A stretch of DNA of 9,204 bases from an archaeon (GTDB lineage Archaea > Iainarchaeota > Iainarchaeia > Iainarchaeales > Iainarchaeaceae). Shown piece after piece: positions 1 through 5,094 of the stretch (position 1 is its first letter; each line of letters opens with the position of its first letter). Location of the stretch: contig JANLGZ010000108.1 of the NCBI GenBank assembly GCA_024653905.1, forward strand, positions 1 through 9,204, written 5' to 3'. Position numbers and translations under genes: made by a program. The notes beneath the pieces are model-generated. The model ran no database searches, was not told the DNA's origin, and saw only the letters and a program-made list of their open reading frames with translations.

Positions 1-330
1 GTAATAACCGACATGAAAAATTACATCAAAGAATACCAACAGCAAAAAAAGAATTTACACTCATTGGAACTCGCGGCATGGACACACTGGAAACTTGTAA
101 GAATCCACCCCTTTCAGGACGGAAACGGAAGAACAGCCAGAATAATAATGAACTTTGTGCTCCACAAAAACGGCTACGCGATGATTGACATAAAGACAAA
201 AGAAAAGCAACAATACTTCAACGCACTTGAAAAATGCCACTACAACAACAACGGAAAACTACTCGCAACAAGGCTCATTAAGCGATTCAAAAAACAATAC
301 CAAAACGCGCTCAAAGGAAACGAAATCTAG
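1..330 (+). CDS. Fic-domain protein (AMPylase/toxin family), 5' end outside window
   Basis: The frame is open from base 1 (V-I-T-D before the first Met at 13), so the true start probably lies left of the window. The fragment carries the Fic signature HPFQDGNGRTAR (bases 106-141), which matches HxFx(D/E)GNGRxxR: catalytic His, an acidic Mg-binding residue and the phosphate-binding Gly/Arg loop. Fic proteins usually transfer AMP, or another nucleotide or phosphate group, to a hydroxyl side chain of a target protein; some are the toxin of a toxin-antitoxin pair. Helices follow the motif and the protein ends in a Lys/Arg-rich tail. The N-terminal part, where an inhibitory (S/T)xxxE(G/N) helix would lie in many family members, is not visible, so self-regulation and target cannot be judged. 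A VapBC pair follows, so the region is rich in toxin-like genes. The family call is firm; the biological role is not known. Confidence 0.88.
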   Translation, partial: VITDMKNYIKEYQQQKKNLHSLELAAWTHWKLVRIHPFQDGNGRTARIIMNFVLHKNGYAMIDIKTKEKQQYFNALEKCHYNNNGKLLATRLIKRFKKQYQNALKGNEI

Positions 331-370
331 GCAATCGCCTAGGATTTAGGAAACGGGCAGCATTTTTATT
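327..370 (+). terminator. Stem-loop over the fic stop codon with downstream T-tract (possible terminator)
   Basis: A perfect 6-bp stem, CTAGGC-AATC-GCCTAG (327-342), contains the TAG stop of the Fic gene in its left arm. A short T-run (363-367) lies about 20 nt later inside a T-rich stretch. Archaeal termination mainly needs T-tracts, so the T-run may matter more than the stem. The stem could instead protect the mRNA end or arise by chance. Confidence 0.3.
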
Positions 371-421
371 CTCTCCCGAACTTAAATCTGAAACAATAGA
401 ACTGCATACAGCATGCGTTGT

Positions 422-442
422 TTTGGTTCTAACTGACGGCAT
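422..442 (+). repeat. Intergenic conserved element, copy 1 (GGTTCTAAC variant)
   Basis: This is the first of four related intergenic copies with the core GGTTCNAACNGACGRCA. Here the inner sequence is GTTCTAAC, followed by TGACGGCAT. It lies between the Fic gene and vapB, 44 nt before the preferred vapB start and directly upstream of the vapB TATA box. The flanking ATGC (413-416) and GCAT (439-442) could pair. Copy 3 keeps a possible pairing at the same place with different bases (GTGC/GCAC), but copies 2 and 4 do not. Confidence 0.6.
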
Positions 443-456
443 TAGAAAAGCAAACA

Positions 457-464
457 TTTAAATA
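457..464 (+). promoter_or_regulatory. TATA box of vapBC (leaderless promoter)
   Basis: TTTAAATA is centred about 26 nt upstream of the ATG at 487. This is the normal archaeal TATA-to-transcription-start distance, so the mRNA probably starts at or next to that ATG. It favours 487 over the in-frame ATG at 478. No Shine-Dalgarno sequence is visible. RHH antitoxins usually autorepress, and copy 1 of the conserved intergenic element lies just upstream. Confidence 0.55.
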
Positions 465-486
465 TTTCTAAATCTAAATGTTTACT

Positions 487-723
487 ATGGGCACAATTAC
501 TATAAATGTGAATGATGAGGCAGAGCAAAAATTCAGAAAAGCCACCCAATTGACTTTCGGAAAAACAAAAGGGGTTTTGGGCAGAGCCGCCACAGAAGCT
601 ATTGAGGAATGGTCAGACAGGAAAACAAGAGGCAATGAGACAAAAATGCTTGAACTTCTTGAAAACGGCTTCAAAATGGGGAAATTAAAATACAGGACAA
701 GGAATGAACTCCATGAAAGATGA
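487..723 (+). CDS. vapB: VapB-like ribbon-helix-helix antitoxin
   Basis: This is a 78-residue protein. An N-terminal beta strand (MGTITINVNDE) and two helices fit a ribbon-helix-helix DNA-binding fold. The C-terminal segment, LLENGFKMGKLKY then RNELHER, resembles the toxin-binding tail common in archaeal VapB proteins, which typically read like GFxMGKxxYxxReELxxR. It is expected to wrap and inhibit the PIN-domain toxin encoded next, and to repress its own promoter. The toxin gene overlaps its 3' end, the usual arrangement for coupled expression. An in-frame ATG at 478 would add three residues; 487 is preferred because a TATA box lies at the right distance for a leaderless transcript. Confidence 0.85.
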   Translation: MGTITINVNDEAEQKFRKATQLTFGKTKGVLGRAATEAIEEWSDRKTRGNETKMLELLENGFKMGKLKYRTRNELHER

Positions 724-1144
724 ATTCTTTGTTGACACCAATGTACTTGTCTATGCTTTTGATGAATCAGAACCAAACAAAAGAAGAAAAGCCAAAACAC
801 TTGTTGAGGACATTACAAAAGGAAAACTAAAAGGCACCATTTCCAATCAGATACTTGGAGAACTTTTTACTGCACTCACAAAAAAAATAGAAAACCCCCT
901 GCAGAAAGCACAGGCACAAATAATTGTGAACGGCTTAATAGATTCACAGCACTGGAAAAAAACAAATTACACCACACAAACAATAAGCAGAGCAGTAGAA
1001 ACATCAATAAATGAAAAAAAGCCATTCTGGGACTCGGTTATATTAGAAACCATGCTTGAAAACAAAGTATACACAATATACACAGAAAACACCAAAGATT
1101 TCACAAACACAAAAATCAATACAATAAATCCTTTCACGCGCTGA
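713..1144 (+). CDS. vapC: VapC-like PIN-domain ribonuclease toxin
   Basis: This 143-residue protein has the PIN-domain layout. It opens with FFVDTNVLVYAFD (Asp8), then Glu50 in LGELF, Asp107 in PFWDSVILETM and a final acidic strand TENTKDF (Asp129 region). Together these form the acidic Mg2+ pocket of PIN endoribonucleases. VapC toxins typically cleave tRNA or rRNA and are held inactive by VapB; the target here cannot be told. The ATG at 713 lies inside the end of vapB (stop at 721-723), giving an 11-nt overlap. An in-frame ATG at 704 would add three residues, but MKDEFFVDTN is the more typical N-terminus and a weak GGA-type ribosome site precedes it. All expected acidic positions are present, so the toxin looks intact. 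Confidence 0.9.
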   Translation: MKDEFFVDTNVLVYAFDESEPNKRRKAKTLVEDITKGKLKGTISNQILGELFTALTKKIENPLQKAQAQIIVNGLIDSQHWKKTNYTTQTISRAVETSINEKKPFWDSVILETMLENKVYTIYTENTKDFTNTKINTINPFTR

Positions 1145-1174
1145 AAAACTAACATTTAAAAAAAAACTGGAATT

Positions 1175-1217
1175 GATTGACCTTTGCATTCATTTGGTTC
1201 GAACTGACGACACTTAA
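1175..1217 (+). repeat. Intergenic conserved element, copy 2
   Basis: The core at 1193-1213 contains the 8-bp palindrome GTTCGAAC (1197-1204) followed by TGACGACAC. The upstream part GATTGACC, at 1175, is shared with copy 3 (1849), so the element is about 43 nt long in these two copies. It lies between vapC and the YdeI-family gene, 66 nt before the start codon of the latter. No complementary flank pairing like that in copies 1 and 3 is seen. Confidence 0.65.
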
Positions 1218-1279
1218 GGTATAGTTTGCACATTAGCTACCTAGTAAAAAAAGTTCCCTACTTAAATTAATGGATTTGA

Positions 1280-1840
1280 ATGCCTGAAATAACTGAAACT
1301 CTTTACGTGACCAACCGCAATAAATGGCGAAAATGGCTGGAAAAAAACCATTCCAAAAAGAAAGATATTTGGCTTATTTATTACAAAAAAAGTTCAGGAA
1401 AAAAACGCATCCCTTATGATGACGCTGTAGAAGAAGCAATTTGTTTTGGATGGATTGATTCAATTGTAAAAAGCATTGATAGTGAAAAGTACTGTCAAAG
1501 ATTTACTCCAAGAAAAATGAAAAGCGTTTGGTCTGAACTTAATTTGAAGAGAGCAAAAAAAATGATTAAAGAAAAAAAAATGACAAAAAGCGGATTAGAA
1601 AAACTTGGAACTGCTTTTGAAAAGCCAATAACCAGAAAAATGAATCCTGAAATTCCAAAAGATTTAGAAGAAGCATTAAATAAAAATAAAAAAGCAAAAG
1701 AACATTTCAAGAAACTTTCACCTTCACATAAAAGACATTACATTTGGTTTATTGAAGATTCTAAAAAACAAGAAACTCGGGAAAGAAGAATTATGAAAAC
1801 CGTTAAAGATGCAGAAAATAATAAAAAACCAGGAATATAA
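1280..1840 (+). CDS. YdeI/OmpD-associated family protein (OmdA-like)
   Basis: This 186-residue protein is typical in length for the YdeI/OmpD-associated family. The N-terminal half has the family pattern NRNKWRKWLEKNH, then DIWLIYYKK, then EEAICFGWIDS (residues about 52-61). Next come the diagnostic QRFTPRKMKSVWSELN (about 72-87) and MTKSGLEKLG. The C-terminal half is Lys-rich with HKRHYIWFIEDSKKQETRERRI, matching the family's C-terminal domain. Bacterial relatives are often named 'bacteriocin-protection proteins', but the biochemical role is unsettled and should not be taken as proven here. The gene stands alone between copies 2 and 3 of the intergenic element. The family is mostly bacterial, so transfer into this genome is plausible. 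Neither a clear TATA box at -26 nor a Shine-Dalgarno sequence is visible. The ATG at 1270 is out of frame, so 1280 is the natural start. Confidence 0.88.
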   Translation: MPEITETLYVTNRNKWRKWLEKNHSKKKDIWLIYYKKSSGKKRIPYDDAVEEAICFGWIDSIVKSIDSEKYCQRFTPRKMKSVWSELNLKRAKKMIKEKKMTKSGLEKLGTAFEKPITRKMNPEIPKDLEEALNKNKKAKEHFKKLSPSHKRHYIWFIEDSKKQETRERRIMKTVKDAENNKKPGI

Positions 1841-1848
1841 AAAAAACA

Positions 1849-1892
1849 GATTGACCTTTTGCGTGCTTTTGGTTCGAACTGACGGCACTAAA
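1849..1892 (+). repeat. Intergenic conserved element, copy 3
   Basis: The core at 1868-1888 holds the palindrome GTTCGAAC (1872-1879) and TGACGGCAC. The upstream GATTGACCTTTTGC matches copy 2 closely. It begins only 9 nt after the YdeI-family stop codon and ends 67 nt before the arsM ATG. Flanking GTGC (1863-1866) and GCAC (1885-1888) are complementary; the same positions in copy 1 are ATGC and GCAT, a possible compensatory change. Confidence 0.65.
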
Positions 1893-1919
1893 CATAAAAT
1901 CAAATAATTCCCCAATGAA

Positions 1920-1926
1920 TTTAAAA
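1920..1926 (+). promoter_or_regulatory. Probable TATA box of arsM
   Basis: TTTAAAA is centred about 33 nt upstream of the ATG at 1956, which predicts transcription starting near 1949 and a leader of only a few bases. A second AT-rich candidate (TATAAT, 1932-1937) is closer. No operator-like palindrome other than that in the upstream conserved element was found. Confidence 0.35.
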
Positions 1927-1955
1927 TAGAGTATAATCTAATCTTATTGACCAGC

Positions 1956-2678
1956 ATGACTAAAGATATTAAAAAAATTGTTAAGGAAAGTTACCAAAAA
2001 ATTGCAAAAGAAGGAAAAGGTTGTTCTTGTTCTAATGATAAAATTTCAAAATCTATAGGTTACAGTGAAAAAGAATTATCAAACGTGCCGGAAGCTAATA
2101 TGGGACTTGGCTGTGGCAACCCAACCGCACTCGGAGAAATACACAAAGGAGATATTGTTCTTGATTTGGGAAGCGGGGCAGGAATCGACTGTTTTTTGGC
2201 TGCAAAAAAAACAGGAGAAACCGGAAAAGTTATCGGCGTGGACATGACTGAGGAAATGATAAACAGAGCAAAAGAAAATGCTGAAAAATACGGTTATAAA
2301 AACGTTGAATTCCGACTGGGGGAAATCGAAGAACTTCCAATTGAAGACAATTCCATTGATGTAATAATAAGCAATTGTGTGATAAATCTCTCAGCTTACA
2401 AGGAAAAAGTATTCAGGGAAGCAAAAAGAGTATTAAAAGAAAAAGGAAAAATGTATGTTTCTGACATCGTGCTTTTAGAAGAACTCACCAAAGAACAAAG
2501 AGAAAATGAAGAACTCATAGCCTGCTGTGTTGGGGGCGCAATCTTGAAAGAAGAATATATGCAAAAAATTCAGGACGCAGGACTAAAAGCAAAAATACTC
2601 CATGAAGACAAAGAAATAAGCAAAACACAATACAACGGAATTGCACTGGAAAGCTTAAAATTAGAAATTACAAAATAA
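1956..2678 (+). CDS. arsM: Arsenite S-adenosylmethionine methyltransferase, ArsM type
   Basis: This 240-residue class I SAM-dependent methyltransferase has the SAM loop DLGSGAG (residues 70-76) and an acidic ribose-binding VIGVDMTEEM. The three cysteine sites that bind As(III) in ArsM proteins are present: Cys53 in GLGCGNP, Cys141 in SNCVINLS and Cys190/191 in CCVGGA. An extra CSC pair (Cys23, Cys25) near the N-terminus also fits the family. The enzyme would methylate trivalent arsenic stepwise in the cytoplasm, a detoxification reaction that uses thiols. No arsR, arsB or acr3 gene is visible beside it. An in-frame TTG at 1947 would add three residues; the ATG at 1956 gives the expected MTKDIKKIVKESY start. 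It sits alone behind copy 3 of the intergenic element. Confidence 0.93.
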   Translation: MTKDIKKIVKESYQKIAKEGKGCSCSNDKISKSIGYSEKELSNVPEANMGLGCGNPTALGEIHKGDIVLDLGSGAGIDCFLAAKKTGETGKVIGVDMTEEMINRAKENAEKYGYKNVEFRLGEIEELPIEDNSIDVIISNCVINLSAYKEKVFREAKRVLKEKGKMYVSDIVLLEELTKEQRENEELIACCVGGAILKEEYMQKIQDAGLKAKILHEDKEISKTQYNGIALESLKLEITK

Positions 2679-2732
2679 AACGCCTCTATAACTTATAAAA
2701 TTCAGTTGTCTAAAAGCCATTATTCATGATTC

Positions 2733-2750
2733 CGCACAAAAGTGTGTTTT
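2733..2750 (+). terminator. Stem-loop plus T4 between arsM and the ABC-F gene, overlapping a TATA box
   Basis: CGCAC-AAAA-GTGTG (2733-2746) can form a 5-bp stem with one G-T pair and is followed directly by TTTT (2747-2750). This resembles a short intrinsic terminator for arsM. The same T-run is the left half of the TTTTAAA promoter of the next gene, so the two roles may overlap. The stem is short and could be incidental. Confidence 0.35.
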
Positions 2751-2753
2751 AAA
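2747..2753 (+). promoter_or_regulatory. TATA box of the ABC-F gene (leaderless promoter)
   Basis: TTTTAAA is centred 28 nt before the ATG at 2778. That spacing predicts a leaderless transcript and argues against the in-frame GTG at 2742, which would put the promoter inside the coding region. Confidence 0.6.
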
Positions 2754-2777
2754 TGGGTCGCTTTAAGATATTTATAC

Positions 2778-4370
2778 ATGGCACTTACAATAAAAAAACT
2801 CTCAATTAATATCGGCAAAATGGACATACTCCACGATGAGAGTGTTGGAATAGCTGATGGTTACAAAGTCGGACTTATTGGTAGAAACGGAGTAGGCAAA
2901 ACAACCCTTCTCAAAGCAATCCTTGGACAAATTGATTACACAGGAAGCATTGAATTCACAGGAAAAGCTGCTTACTTTTCTCAGCATATTGAACTTGACA
3001 TGACTAAAACAGTACAGGAAACAATAGATGAAAGGTTAACAATGCATCATCAGGGAACATTTGAACAGGAAATAAAAGAAATTGAAAAAAAACTCGCAGA
3101 CCCAAAATTATATGAAGGAGATAATAAAGAAGTAACAAGAATAACAAACCGCTATTCAGAATTACTTGCAAAAAAAGCAGAACACCATTCTCCAAAATCC
3201 ACGAATAAATTAAAACCAGTTTTACAAAAACTTGAAATTAAAGAAGAATGGCTCAGCCAAAAAGTCAACTCGCTTTCAACAGGCCAAAGAGCAATAATTG
3301 CACTTGCACAAATTTTATCATCCGAAGCAGATTTTCTTTTATTAGACGAACCCACAAACCACTTGGATTTTAAAAGACTTGATATTCTTGAAAATTATCT
3401 GAAAACATTCAAAGGAACTGTACTAATGGTAACACACGATAGGTATTTTTTGGATAGAGTTTGCAATACAATAATAAAAATAGAAAAAGGAAAACTCAAA
3501 AAATATAATGGAAATTATTCTGCTCATTTGAAAGCACGCGAAGCAACATTCGAAGCTCAGCAGACAGCTTATACTCTTGAAAATAAATACCTTGCAAATG
3601 AAAAAGACAAAATTGCACGCATAGGAAAAAGCCCGTTGAAAGTTAGCCAGGGAAAATACAGAGAAAAGCAAATGGGAAAACGCGAAGCTGTAGAAAAACC
3701 AGATTTGGATAAATCACAATTCAAAACCCACTTTGATGCTTCTCCAATAGATTCAAATGTAGTTCTGGAAATAGCGGACTTATCTGTTGGTTATACAAAA
3801 CCGCTTATTAATGACATAAAACTCAACATTATTCCAGGACAACGAACAGTACTAATAGGAGAAAATGGACTTGGAAAAAGCACTCTTTTCAAAACAATTG
3901 AAGGAAGAATAAAACCACTTTTTGGAGAACTGATTTTTGATTCACGTGCAAAAATAGGCTATGCAGATCAGGAATTAAAAGATTTAACAAGCAATGCAAC
4001 ACTTTATGATGAAATAAATGCTAAACTGAATGACATGTCAAAAACTCGGCAAAACTTATCAATGATGGGTTTTATTGCAGATGAAGAGGTATTCAAACCG
4101 ATTTCACAATTATCAATGGGAGAAAAATCAAGGCTTAATCTTCTTAAAATTCTCATTGAAAAACCAAATTTACTCTTATTAGATGAACCAACAAATCACC
4201 TGGATATTGATGCTCGCGAAATAATTGAAACCGCATTCCTAAATTATGACGGAGCGATTCTTGCAGTTTCGCATGACAGGTATTTCATAAAAAAAATAGC
4301 ACACAGAATACTGAAAGCAGAAGATAAAACAATCAGGGAAATTCCGATGAAAAACGATCTAAAATTTTAA
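2778..4370 (+). CDS. ABC-F family ATPase (ribosome-associated type, two ATP-binding domains)
   Basis: This 530-residue protein has two ABC domains and no transmembrane segment, the ABC-F layout. Domain 1 has Walker A GRNGVGKTT (35-43), signature LSTGQ (166-170), Walker B with DEPTNHLD (Asp190, Glu191) and switch HDRYF (His220). Domain 2 has GENGLGKST (361-369), LSMGE (445-449), DEPTNHLD (Asp469, Glu470) and SHDRYF. The two are joined by a charged helical linker (about 245-310), the part that reaches the peptidyl-transferase centre in studied ABC-F proteins. Such proteins act on stalled or empty-E-site ribosomes, and some give antibiotic resistance; which subfamily this belongs to cannot be told. 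All catalytic residues look intact. A 12-residue upstream extension from a GTG at 2742 is rejected because it would contain the TATA box. The gene ends 9 nt from the convergent J-domain gene. Confidence 0.92.
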   Translation: MALTIKKLSINIGKMDILHDESVGIADGYKVGLIGRNGVGKTTLLKAILGQIDYTGSIEFTGKAAYFSQHIELDMTKTVQETIDERLTMHHQGTFEQEIKEIEKKLADPKLYEGDNKEVTRITNRYSELLAKKAEHHSPKSTNKLKPVLQKLEIKEEWLSQKVNSLSTGQRAIIALAQILSSEADFLLLDEPTNHLDFKRLDILENYLKTFKGTVLMVTHDRYFLDRVCNTIIKIEKGKLKKYNGNYSAHLKAREATFEAQQTAYTLENKYLANEKDKIARIGKSPLKVSQGKYREKQMGKREAVEKPDLDKSQFKTHFDASPIDSNVVLEIADLSVGYTKPLINDIKLNIIPGQRTVLIGENGLGKSTLFKTIEGRIKPLFGELIFDSRAKIGYADQELKDLTSNATLYDEINAKLNDMSKTRQNLSMMGFIADEEVFKPISQLSMGEKSRLNLLKILIEKPNLLLLDEPTNHLDIDAREIIETAFLNYDGAILAVSHDRYFIKKIAHRILKAEDKTIREIPMKNDLKF

Positions 4371-4379
4371 ATTATAGTT

Positions 4380-4919
4380 TTACTGCAATTCACGCCTTAG
4401 AATTTTGTGAGCATGGTTCAGTTTTTTGAATTTCTCAGTGCTTCCGTTAGGAGTATCAGGATGAAATTCTTTCGCAAGTTCTTTGTATTTTTTATCAATT
4501 ATTTCAAGGTCATGGTTATCATGCTCAAGTCCCAAAAACTCACGCGCATCTTTTCTTTCATCATCAACAGCAATGTCTTCTTGGAACTCATGAACAAATT
4601 CAGTAATGGTTTTTTTTCCGGAAACAACCTGATTAATTTCAATTTCAAGAAGTTTCAAACAAAGATAAAGGTTTTCAATAAAAGTTTTCTGGGAATTATT
4701 TGAATAATACATCCTATGATTTTTCGAATACCAAGTAACTGACGCTTTAACCTTTTTTGTAACAATTGATTCAAGAGGAATCTCAACATCGTCTTTTTTA
4801 ACCCCAACAAGCCTTAATTTTTCAACAATCATATTCTTGAATTGCAAAGCTCTCCTATTTGAAGCAGTTTTCATTGACAAGGCTTCAACCTCATGACCTT
4901 TAATTTTCACTTTAACCAT
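4380..4919 (-). CDS. Small protein with C-terminal J-domain (DnaJ-like)
   Basis: This protein has 179 residues. The last 60 or so form a J-domain-like region: AREFLGLEHDN, helix II with KKYKELAKEFHPD and a final helix KFKKLNHAHKILRREL. The HPD tripeptide (about 153-155) is the one that stimulates Hsp70 (DnaK) ATPase in J-proteins. The first 110 residues are a mixed alpha/beta segment rich in Lys that I do not recognise. No zinc-finger or client-binding DnaJ region follows, so it is not a classical DnaJ. It may recruit an Hsp70 to a specific partner, but no dnaK is in this window. The start at 4919 (MVKVKIKG) is chosen over 4937 because a GGTG Shine-Dalgarno (4925-4928) sits 5 nt in front of it. 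Confidence 0.82.
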   Translation of the reverse strand: MVKVKIKGHEVEALSMKTASNRRALQFKNMIVEKLRLVGVKKDDVEIPLESIVTKKVKASVTWYSKNHRMYYSNNSQKTFIENLYLCLKLLEIEINQVVSGKKTITEFVHEFQEDIAVDDERKDAREFLGLEHDNHDLEIIDKKYKELAKEFHPDTPNGSTEKFKKLNHAHKILRRELQ

Positions 4920-4924
4920 TAAAA

Positions 4925-4928
4925 CACC
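4925..4928 (-). promoter_or_regulatory. Shine-Dalgarno of the J-domain gene (decides start)
   Basis: On the minus strand GGTG lies 5 nt before the ATG at 4919. It supports this start over the upstream ATG at 4937 and implies a transcript with a 5' leader. Confidence 0.45.
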
Positions 4929-4985
4929 ATAAACCAAAACTAAAAAAATAAGGCATTACTCAAATAAGAAACCCCCTAAGGAAGG

Positions 4986-4994
4986 ATTTATATT
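4986..4994 (-). promoter_or_regulatory. Candidate TATA box of the J-domain gene
   Basis: The minus strand reads GGAATATAAATCC (4984-4996), a good TATA box flanked by purine/GC bases as in a BRE. It would start transcription near 4964 and leave a leader of about 45 nt with the GGTG ribosome site. A closer T-rich alternative exists around 4940-4952. Confidence 0.4.
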
Positions 4995-5043
4995 CCCCCC
5001 ATAGGCAAAAACCAGGCAATTACTAGGTTTATTTTTACAGTAT

Positions 5044-5064
5044 ATTGGTTCAAACGGACGACAC
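5044..5064 (+). repeat. Intergenic conserved element, copy 4 (GGTTCAAAC variant)
   Basis: This is the most diverged copy: TTGGTTCAAAC followed by GGACGACAC. It is the only copy outside the Fic-arsM block. It sits between divergent genes (J-domain on -, RNase H on +), in the same orientation as the other copies, immediately upstream of the RNase H TATA box and 30 nt before the RNase H start. The upstream GATTGACC block is absent. Confidence 0.5.
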
Positions 5065-5065
5065 C

Positions 5066-5072
5066 TTTTAAA
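5066..5072 (+). promoter_or_regulatory. TATA box of the RNase H gene (leaderless promoter)
   Basis: TTTTAAA, inside the palindrome CCTTTTAAAGG (5064-5074), is centred 26 nt before the ATG at 5095, as expected for a leaderless archaeal mRNA. No Shine-Dalgarno is visible before this start. Confidence 0.6.
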
Positions 5073-5094
5073 GGAAAAAAGAGCTAATTGTAGC

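Noticed and set aside
474..800. 108-codon open frame on the minus strand across vapB and the start of vapC
   Set aside because: It lies antisense to two well-supported genes; its Phe/Ser-rich product is what the complement of AT-rich coding DNA gives, and no promoter or ribosome site supports it.
422..1888. GGTTCGAAC resembles a tRNA T-loop, suggesting tRNA genes or attachment sites
   Set aside because: The bases around it do not form the 5-bp T-stem, and no acceptor, D or anticodon arms are found at any of the copies.
331..1955. Integron attC sites between cassette-like genes
   Set aside because: No RYYYAAC...GTTRRRY pair with the required imperfect inverted arms was found, and no integrase gene is present in the window.
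2742..2777. Twelve-residue N-terminal extension of the ABC-F protein from a GTG
   Set aside because: The stretch contains the TATA box for the ATG at 2778 and overlaps a terminator-like hairpin; ABC-F proteins normally begin a few residues before the first strand, as with MALTIKKLS.
3423..3671. 82-codon minus-strand frame inside the ABC-F gene
   Set aside because: Antisense to the ABC-F linker region, Phe/Cys/Ser-rich low complexity, no start signals.
4407..4703. 98-codon + strand frame inside the J-domain gene
   Set aside because: It is the complement of a gene with a clear HPD J-domain; the product is Phe/Lys/Asn-rich without motifs.
4920..5094. Riboswitch or structured RNA in the GC-richer gap with CCCCCTAAGG and CCCCCCATAGG
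   Set aside because: Only short imperfect pairings (for example AAACC with GGTTT, 12-nt loop) are seen; no known riboswitch core was recognised, and a TATA box plus the intergenic element explain part of the gap.
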